13,076 nt of DNA, from the NCBI GenBank assembly GCA_002430925.1, contig DJDD01000196.1, forward strand, positions 331 through 13,406. The letters are read 5' to 3'. The position numbers and the translations under genes were made by a program. Below, in pieces: positions 1 through 5,133 of the stretch; position 1 is the stretch's first letter; each line of letters starts with the position of its first letter. The notes beneath the pieces are model-generated. The model was not told the DNA's origin. It made no database searches and saw only the letters and a list, made by a program, of their open reading frames with translations. Origin of the DNA: Flavobacteriales bacterium UBA5933 (GTDB taxonomy: Bacteria; Bacteroidota; Bacteroidia; Flavobacteriales; Weeksellaceae).

Positions 1-188
1 AATAAAATTCAATTAGAATTTAGTACCGAGAAAAAGATTTTTAAAAATAATACATTAAAAATGTATTTGAACAGATAATATTCTTCGACATGATTCGAAT
101 GACATTACAATTAAAAGAAAGTCTTCAAATTTATAGTTATAAATAGCCTTTTTGAAGCTTTAAATTATATTTTCTTTAAATGCATGTT
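1..188. other. Non-coding left edge, no gene supported
   Basis: No convincing gene is visible. Plus frame 1 is open from base 1 to a TAA at 76-78 (25 codons) and could be the tail of a gene entering from the left, but this is too short to support. A weak 7-bp inverted repeat (CTTCAAA 123-129 and TTTGAAG 151-157) lies downstream of the minus-strand gene that stops at 189. It has a 21-nt loop, so it is at best a poor terminator. Confidence 0.4.
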
Positions 189-788
189 TCAAAATAAAGT
201 TTGTGGAATTAAAACTGATAAAACAAATGTTATAATTATGATGATGATAACTGAAACAATGAATCCTAATTTTTGTTTTAATTTTTTTAGATTTGTGACT
301 GTTATGAAACCTATATATAAATAATAAAACATCAAAACCATAACTAACAAGGCTAAAATTGCAATTATCATAATTACAGTCATTACAGATGGATCCTGAA
401 AAACAACCAAATTATTTATTTGAACACTTTTTGTAACAAGGTCCATTTTTTCTTTTACGATTGGCACAAAATCCGTCAATAAAATTAAATAATAAGGTAT
501 TCTTGCAATCAAAACTACATTACAAATATCAATACAACGTGTTTTTGAATTTATACTTCTTCCACAAATAAATAAAATGATACAAGCTATCATAACATTT
601 CTTGAATTTTGATATAAAATATCTAAAAAAGAAAAGTTGATTATTGTTTTTTGTATACTGATAAAATCAGGAAAATAATAATTAAAATGATAGGCAATAA
701 ATGTAAAAAATAAATGCGCTACAACTCCAATTATCAATAATTTAACATCATTTATATAAGCAAAAGGATTAAGTAATTTTTTTATCAT
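189..788 (-). CDS. Yip1-like multi-pass membrane protein
   Basis: This 199-aa protein is almost entirely hydrophobic, with about five membrane segments (near residues 18-35, 60-75, 88-108, 135-160 and 175-195). A short conserved-looking N-terminus (LLNPFAYINDVK) precedes the first segment. The pattern of a short amphipathic start followed by four to five helices resembles Yip1-family membrane proteins found in Bacteroidetes. That is a family-level impression, and no catalytic residues are visible. The start codon lies inside the end of the upstream gene (20-bp overlap, 769-788), so translation is probably coupled. It is the last gene of a three-gene minus-strand operon headed by a DUF2089 regulator. 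A role in membrane organisation or as the regulator's target is inference only. Confidence 0.75.
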   Translation of the reverse strand: MIKKLLNPFAYINDVKLLIIGVVAHLFFTFIAYHFNYYFPDFISIQKTIINFSFLDILYQNSRNVMIACIILFICGRSINSKTRCIDICNVVLIARIPYYLILLTDFVPIVKEKMDLVTKSVQINNLVVFQDPSVMTVIMIIAILALLVMVLMFYYLYIGFITVTNLKKLKQKLGFIVSVIIIIIITFVLSVLIPQTLF

Positions 789-1254
789 TTTTTATTGTAT
801 TTATTAAGTGAATAAATTCTTCTGGTTGATCACAACTAATTAAGTATTTTTTATTTGCTAATTCAATACCAATCAATTTATTTGTATCTTTTATATTACA
901 ATAATAACCATCCCTTGTGTAACCTATTAATCCAAAAATCCCTCTCCAACCGAATATTGGGAATATATTTTGTTGAGATTTTTTACTTATTGATTGTACT
1001 TCATTAATTGGAATGGTAAAGGTTTTAATTTTAGTCACTAAATAGATATTATTTTGATCTATTTTTATGACAGTCAACGAAACCAAATAGCAACTTATTA
1101 TAATAGGAATTACTATTGCATTGTATATATAACCTGGATATTTTTCCTCTTGCTGTATTATAATTATATTGCCTATTAGTAATAATAAAGTGATAAGTGA
1201 TGTTGTCGTAAACAATTGAAATTTTGACAACGAAACTGAAAATTCTTTATTCAT
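769..1254 (-). CDS. Two-TM protein with PH-like domain
   Basis: This 161-aa protein has two adjacent membrane helices (about residues 13-35 and 42-62) and then a beta-rich soluble part (about 66-155). The soluble part contains IFGWRGIFGLIGYTRDG, which resembles the glycine/aromatic stretch of bacterial PH-domain proteins of Bacteroidetes, followed by an IELANKKYLISCDQPEEFI segment typical of the last strands and C-terminal helix of such domains. Such proteins sit in the inner membrane with the PH-like part probably cytoplasmic; ligands are generally unknown. It overlaps the upstream DUF2089 gene by 8 bp and the downstream Yip1-like gene by 20 bp, so the three are one transcription and translation unit. 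Domain assignment is by pattern only. Confidence 0.75.
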   Translation of the reverse strand: MNKEFSVSLSKFQLFTTTSLITLLLLIGNIIIIQQEEKYPGYIYNAIVIPIIISCYLVSLTVIKIDQNNIYLVTKIKTFTIPINEVQSISKKSQQNIFPIFGWRGIFGLIGYTRDGYYCNIKDTNKLIGIELANKKYLISCDQPEEFIHLINTIKNDKKIT

Positions 1255-1522
1255 CTGAAAAGATTTTTATTTTATTAATTAAATCATCTACTCTATTTCT
1301 CATTGTTGGATAACTTACGTCCATTTGTTTCGACATGTCTTTTAAACTTCCTGAACTGATAAAAAACTGCATGATAAACTCTTGCTCATCATTGGTTAAT
1401 TTTAAAAATAATGGTAATTTATAGTTTCCTACAACTTGAGTTTCACATGAATTACAAATTAATTTTTCAACGAATAATTCATTTGCACAACTAGGACATA
1501 TAACTGGCAATTTTTTATCCAT
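1247..1522 (-). CDS. DUF2089-like zinc-ribbon/HTH regulator
   Basis: Translated from ATG 1522, this is a 91-aa protein starting MDKKLPVICPSC. Two CxxC knuckles (C9/C12 and C23/C26) form a zinc ribbon. Residues 43-85 form a helix-turn-helix region (LTNDEQEFIMQFF, then SLKDMSKQMDVSYPTMRNRV) like sigma-70 region 4 or DUF2089 proteins. The frame is open to 1603, but the extra 27 residues are low-complexity Ile/Lys/Phe and precede a canonical zinc-ribbon start, so I prefer 1522. The stop overlaps the next start by 8 bp, making it the first gene of the DUF2089/PH/Yip1 operon. It probably binds DNA and may regulate its own operon. No operator is obvious. A poor promoter-like TATTTTG lies far upstream on the minus strand. 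Confidence 0.82.
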   Translation of the reverse strand: MDKKLPVICPSCANELFVEKLICNSCETQVVGNYKLPLFLKLTNDEQEFIMQFFISSGSLKDMSKQMDVSYPTMRNRVDDLINKIKIFSDE

Positions 1523-1705
1523 AAGTTTACTTTTATTGATTATTAATTTAATAAAGTTAAATATAATTTTAATAATATTAAAACAAAATACAGATTTAAT
1601 CAATTTGTTTTTAATAAATCAAAATGAATTATATGTTTTAATAAGTATTAATAAATTTTTATTAGAGAAAATTAATAGAATCAACAATTTTATGGTTTAC
1701 AAGAA

Positions 1706-1820
1706 TTTGCAATAGCGATTGAAGTGAAAATCCTTTTCTAATTGGTTACTTTTTTAAAACAGAGTAATACCAATTAGAAAAGATTGGGAACGAAAAAGCG
1801 CGGCCCGAAGGGATTGCCCA
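1706..1820 (+). repeat. Dispersed flavobacterial repeat, copy A
   Basis: The element runs from TTTGCAATAGCGATTG to GGGATTGCCCA and stands out by GC content. It contains a perfect 14-bp inverted repeat (CTTTTCTAATTGGT at 1733-1746 and ACCAATTAGAAAAG at 1769-1782) with a 22-nt loop. It ends in a conserved block AAAGCGCG-(11 nt)-TTGCCCAAA, whose 11-nt centre is a CCC-GAA-GGG mini-hairpin. A shorter related copy lies in inverted orientation at 12975-13046. From memory, similar AGCGATTGAA...AAAGCGCG...GCCC segments are common between genes in Chryseobacterium and Flavobacterium, but I could not check this. There is no ORF inside. Confidence 0.7.
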
Positions 1821-1848
1821 AAAAAATAAATTATTAAGTGAAATCATC

Positions 1849-1878
1849 AAAAAAAGCAGCATTGTAATAATGCTGCTT
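1849..1878 (-). terminator. Rho-independent terminator of doxX-def
   Basis: A perfect 10-bp stem (AAGCAGCATT 1854-1863 and AATGCTGCTT 1869-1878) has a 5-nt loop. On the minus strand it is followed by a run of seven T (plus-strand A run 1849-1855). It lies just after the deformylase stop codon at 1900. Confidence 0.85.
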
Positions 1879-1899
1879 AGTTCTATAATTTTTTGGTAT

Positions 1900-2565
1900 T
1901 TATTTCTTTCTTAAATAAAAAACATCGTTCATTATTTCTGCTTTCACATAATCTAAATCTTCCTGCTCTTTTAATCGATCAGTAAACAAAGTTCCTAATA
2001 AATGATCATATTCATGCTGAAAAATAACAGCTGTAAAGCCTTCTACTGTTTCGTCGTGAAATTTACCTTTTAAATCGTAATATTCTAATCGGATAACAAG
2101 ACTTCTGTAAACTTTCCCAAAAATATCTGGAATTGATAAACAGCCTTCTCTCCCATGACGAACAATGTCTGAATACCATGTTATTTTGGGATTAATAAAA
2201 AACTCAAACGGTTCATTTTTTTTATCAAATCGTTGTACCCAAACAGCATTTCTATTAATACCAATTTGTGGCGCTGCAATACCGACTCCTTTACTAGCTT
2301 CGTCTTGGACAGTTGCATACATTCTATCAGCCAATAATTTTATAGAAGGATCTTTAGGATCAATATCTTCTGAAATGGATTTTAGAATTTTGGTGTCCTT
2401 TTCAGAAGTTGTTAGTAAAACACGAAAAGGATCTAATGCATTTTTTTCTTTGATTAACTTTGTTTCTTTTGCCGATAAAGGCTTATATGTATCCATAGTT
2501 TTAGTTTGTGCAAATAGTGAAATTGAACAGAATAATAATAAATTAGGTAAAATTTTTTTTATCAT
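1900..2565 (-). CDS. def: Peptide deformylase with signal peptide
   Basis: This 221-aa protein contains all three deformylase motifs: GVGIAAPQIG (93-102), EGCLS (140-144) and HEYDH (184-188). The Cys and two His are the metal ligands and the Glu is catalytic, so it should remove formyl groups from N-formylmethionyl peptides. Unusually, the usual short N-terminus is preceded by a signal-peptide-like segment (KK, then a hydrophobic stretch, then SLFA|Q near residue 19) and a linker of about 25 residues. There is a Cys at 13, but Phe sits before it, so this is not a good lipobox. The start at 2565 overlaps the doxX stop as ATGA, which supports the long form; a start at Met24 would remove the signal. 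The protein is therefore probably periplasmic or surface-exposed, and a cytosolic housekeeping deformylase is expected elsewhere in the genome. Confidence 0.9.
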   Translation of the reverse strand: MIKKILPNLLLFCSISLFAQTKTMDTYKPLSAKETKLIKEKNALDPFRVLLTTSEKDTKILKSISEDIDPKDPSIKLLADRMYATVQDEASKGVGIAAPQIGINRNAVWVQRFDKKNEPFEFFINPKITWYSDIVRHGREGCLSIPDIFGKVYRSLVIRLEYYDLKGKFHDETVEGFTAVIFQHEYDHLLGTLFTDRLKEQEDLDYVKAEIMNDVFYLRKK

Positions 2566-2975
2566 TTTTTTAATAATAATTTATCCATTGAATATTTCCC
2601 TGCCCCAGATAAAAATACAACTATATAATTAATTAAATAAAAATAAGCCAATTCTTTATGTCCAAAATCATCTGTTTTATGCACAATAAAAATAATAACC
2701 AGCATTGTAATAATTAGTGGAACTGCCATAAAACGAGTAAATAAACCTAAAACAATAAAAAAGGCACAAATTATTTCTGCGAAAACAGTTAAAATTAATG
2801 AAGCTTCTGGTCCTATTCCCAAAGGATCGGCAAATGTAAAATCGCCATTAATTAATTTTTGTAATTTACCCAATCCGTGTGATAAAATAAATCCTCCAGC
2901 TAAAATTCTAATTAATAATAATGATAAATCAACCAATGCAGGTTTAGTACTTAAAAGTTTTAATTTTGAACTCAT
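2562..2975 (-). CDS. DoxX family membrane protein
   Basis: This 137-aa protein has four membrane segments and the DoxX pattern: RILAGGFILSHGLGKL in helix one, then AEIICAFFIVLGLFTR joining helices two and three, then a final helix. DoxX-like proteins are inner-membrane proteins linked in other bacteria to quinone or thiol redox processes; the precise role here cannot be read from sequence. It is the first gene of a two-gene minus-strand operon, with its TGA stop overlapping the ATG of the exported deformylase (ATGA). A TATATTTG -7-like box lies 16 nt before the ATG. Confidence 0.88.
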   Translation of the reverse strand: MSSKLKLLSTKPALVDLSLLLIRILAGGFILSHGLGKLQKLINGDFTFADPLGIGPEASLILTVFAEIICAFFIVLGLFTRFMAVPLIITMLVIIFIVHKTDDFGHKELAYFYLINYIVVFLSGAGKYSMDKLLLKK

Positions 2976-2991
2976 ATTTTTTAATTTAAAT

Positions 2992-2999
2992 CAAATATA
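2992..2999 (-). promoter_or_regulatory. Candidate -7 box for doxX-def
   Basis: The minus strand reads TATATTTG, a full match to the Bacteroidetes -7 consensus TAnnTTTG, 16 nt before the doxX ATG. No clear TTG element is seen at the -33 position. Confidence 0.5.
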
Positions 3000-3105
3000 A
3001 GTTCTAGTTTTATGTTTTAACTTAAAACAGATTAAAATCATAATAATTTTTTATTTATTTGTCGTAAATATTGAAGTTATTTAAACTTTATAATAAATTA
3101 CAATT

Positions 3106-3906
3106 ATGCAAAAAACGTTACTAGTAATAGCATTAGTTTTATCTTCTTATAATTTTGCTCAAGATAAATCGATAAAAGACAATCCTATTTTTATTGAAGA
3201 ATCTATGCAGAAAGCAAGTATCAGAATGAATCAGATTGCTGGATATAATTTAGAATACCATCAAAAATCTGATTATAATAAGAATAATCTTACAAAAAGA
3301 GAATCTTTTGCAGAAAATGGTGATTTGGTTTCTACAGAAACATTTTTGTACAATGATAACGGGGAAATAGTATCTAAAGAAATAAAGAACAATGATGGAA
3401 GTTTGGTTATTTTATTTACTTACGAATATACTCCTGATGGTTATGTGGTTACAAAATCTGAAAATGATGTAATAATTAGCAAAACAGATTATATTTTAGA
3501 TGCTTTGAAAAATATAGTTTCCGAAAAAGAAAATAATTTGTTGGAAGAAGGAAATTTATTTGTTGAAAAAACAAATGAGTATAAAAATAATTTTCTTGTG
3601 AAAACGAATGTTAAATACAACAACGGAGATTATGCAATAGTTTATAAAAATGATAATTTGGGAAATCCTATTGAAGAAGAATATCTGAACAATGGTAAAA
3701 AATTAATCAATAAGTTTTTACGTAAATATGATGCAAATAACAATTTAATTGAAGAAACAACTTTTGATGCAAACGGAAAAGTACAAAATGTAACTAAAAT
3801 TTTATACGAATATGATGCACATAATAATTGGACAAAAAGAACACAATATGCTTCGAAAATTGAAATGCCAATTTCTAATACAATTAGAACGATTAGATAT
3901 AACTAA
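3106..3906 (+). CDS. Secreted protein with YD-like repeats
   Basis: This 266-aa protein starts with a clear signal peptide (MQKTLLVIALVLSSYNFA|Q, residues 1-18). The mature part consists of imperfect beta-strand repeats of the form tyr-x-x-x-x-asn-gly (FLYNDNGEIVSKEI, YDANNNLIEETTFDANGK, YEYDAHNNWTKRTQYA), akin to RHS/YD-type or MORN-like repeats seen in many hypothetical Bacteroidetes secreted proteins. No catalytic motif and no type IX sorting domain is visible, so it probably stays periplasmic or is exported to the outer membrane. Function is unknown. It stands alone between the divergent doxX operon and a terminator. Upstream, TTTG (3058-3061) sits 20 nt before an imperfect TAAACTTTA, a possible but poor promoter. 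Confidence 0.85.
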   Translation: MQKTLLVIALVLSSYNFAQDKSIKDNPIFIEESMQKASIRMNQIAGYNLEYHQKSDYNKNNLTKRESFAENGDLVSTETFLYNDNGEIVSKEIKNNDGSLVILFTYEYTPDGYVVTKSENDVIISKTDYILDALKNIVSEKENNLLEEGNLFVEKTNEYKNNFLVKTNVKYNNGDYAIVYKNDNLGNPIEEEYLNNGKKLINKFLRKYDANNNLIEETTFDANGKVQNVTKILYEYDAHNNWTKRTQYASKIEMPISNTIRTIRYN

Positions 3907-3926
3907 TATATATAAACCTCATCAAA

Positions 3927-3953
3927 AAAGCACAACTAAACTAGTTGTGCTTT
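3927..3953. terminator. Bidirectional terminator
   Basis: A 12-bp perfect stem (AAAGCACAACTA 3927-3938 and TAGTTGTGCTTT 3942-3953) closes a 3-nt loop, between convergent genes. On the minus strand a run of six T follows (plus A run 3924-3929), which is the stronger side and ends the receptor-phytase transcript. On the plus strand TTTAATATTT follows and serves the YD-repeat gene. Confidence 0.85.
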
Positions 3954-4013
3954 AATATTTATAAACCTTTGTAAACTGTTATTTTTAAACTAATCATTAT
4001 TTTTTATGATTGT

Positions 4014-5066
4014 TTATTTTGGTTGATATTGTTTATCTATTTCTTTTTGAATAATTCTCCAATCATATAATTGAAAGGTTTTCCCGTTACTCATTGCAAT
4101 AAAAAATCCTTTTGGAAAAGTTGAATTAAAATTGAAATTAATAGCATCTGCACCATCGCATTCTATTGTTGAAACAGGTATTTTTGCAATAATTTCGTGT
4201 TTATTTGGGTTATTAGAATCTCCTTGCCTTCTATAAACATTAAAATAATTAGCTTGCTGGTCAGAAATTAAAAGATATCCATCAGTTGCAGATGTTTTAT
4301 AAATAGCAATCCCTTCGTGATCTCTTTTAAAATCTTTTTGTCCAAAAAAAGATAATTCTTCATTTCCTTTAGAAGGATCTGCATAATATTTTCTTACACC
4401 AGCAGTTTCATCACAATAATAAATATATCCAAGTTCTTGATCTACAGCAATAGCTTCAATCTCTTTTTTACCAGAATATTTCCCAAATTTACGAACTAAC
4501 TTAGCTTCAATTTTTCCATTGTTATCTTCTAATAAATATTGAAATAGATAATTTTCTGATGGACCAGATTTACGACCAACAATTGCATAAATTTTATCGC
4601 CTTGCTTATACGTTGCAATTCCCATTGGATCACGGAATTCCTCATTCGCAAAAACCTCAACACCTCCATTATCAATTAATTTAAAATCAGGTAAAGAAAC
4701 AATTCGTATTTTATTATTACCTCTTTCTGTTGTTATAGCAATATCAATTTGTTTACCTTGATAATTAAAACCATAAGCAACATCTACATTATTTGGACGA
4801 TTAAGAGGTACAATTTTATTAATGATTTCTCCTTTTAAATTATAAGCATATAAACCTCCATTTTCTTTAAACTTATCTGTTCCTATGATAATTGATTCAT
4901 CAGGATTATTTTTATTAATCCAAACAGCGGGATCATCCGTATCATTAGGAGTTTGTTGAGTAACAATTGTAGGTTGTATAGCATCTTTAGGAATTGGAGC
5001 TAATCCAGGTTTAGAACAAGCAACAAAAAGAACAGCTGATGATAGTGTAAGTATTATTTTTTTCAT
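4014..5066 (-). CDS. Beta-propeller phytase lipoprotein
   Basis: From ATG 5066 this is a 350-aa lipoprotein: MKKIILTLSSAVLFVAC, with the lipid-modified Cys at 17. The frame is open 10 codons further upstream, but the preferred start gives a clean signal. The mature protein matches beta-propeller phytase (3-phytase): DTDDPAVW (42-49), GGLYAYNLKGE (70-80), DVAYGF (95-100), EIEAIAVD (202-209), YCDETAGVRKY (217-227) and DHEGIAIY (249-256). These acidic motifs correspond to the Ca2+/phosphate-binding blades of the family. It should hydrolyse phytate (Ca-phytate in characterised members), releasing phosphate at the cell surface or in the periplasm. It follows the TonB-dependent receptor gene by 67 bp on the same strand, with no terminator between, so the two are probably co-transcribed. 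Confidence 0.92.
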   Translation of the reverse strand: MKKIILTLSSAVLFVACSKPGLAPIPKDAIQPTIVTQQTPNDTDDPAVWINKNNPDESIIIGTDKFKENGGLYAYNLKGEIINKIVPLNRPNNVDVAYGFNYQGKQIDIAITTERGNNKIRIVSLPDFKLIDNGGVEVFANEEFRDPMGIATYKQGDKIYAIVGRKSGPSENYLFQYLLEDNNGKIEAKLVRKFGKYSGKKEIEAIAVDQELGYIYYCDETAGVRKYYADPSKGNEELSFFGQKDFKRDHEGIAIYKTSATDGYLLISDQQANYFNVYRRQGDSNNPNKHEIIAKIPVSTIECDGADAINFNFNSTFPKGFFIAMSNGKTFQLYDWRIIQKEIDKQYQPK

Positions 5067-5133
5067 GAAATTATTTATTATGTAAATGGTCAACAAAATA
5101 ACTAACCATTTTTAAAATTACATTTGCTCGATT

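Larger units (their letters stand above)
1523..1899. other. 377-bp non-coding interval
   Basis: No gene is supported here. The interval holds the leader of the DUF2089 operon, a dispersed repeat that is GC-richer than its surroundings (1706-1820), and the hairpin terminator of the doxX-def operon (1849-1878). Confidence 0.7.

Noticed and set aside
1..78. Open plus-strand frame ending at TAA 76-78, possible gene tail
   Set aside because: Only 25 codons are visible and no motif is present; chance is plausible in AT-rich DNA.
2165..2632. 155-codon plus-strand frame antisense to the deformylase
   Set aside because: Shadow frame; the minus strand carries intact deformylase motifs and an operon overlap.
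3085..3098. ACTTTATAATAAAT shared between 3085-3098 and 8101-8114, just before two start codons
   Set aside because: An AT-rich 14-mer with different spacing to the ATG; likely chance or general promoter composition.
3992..4011. AATCAT/ATGATT hairpin just after the phytase stop
   Set aside because: Only 6 AT-rich base pairs; the stronger terminator at 3927-3953 serves this transcript.
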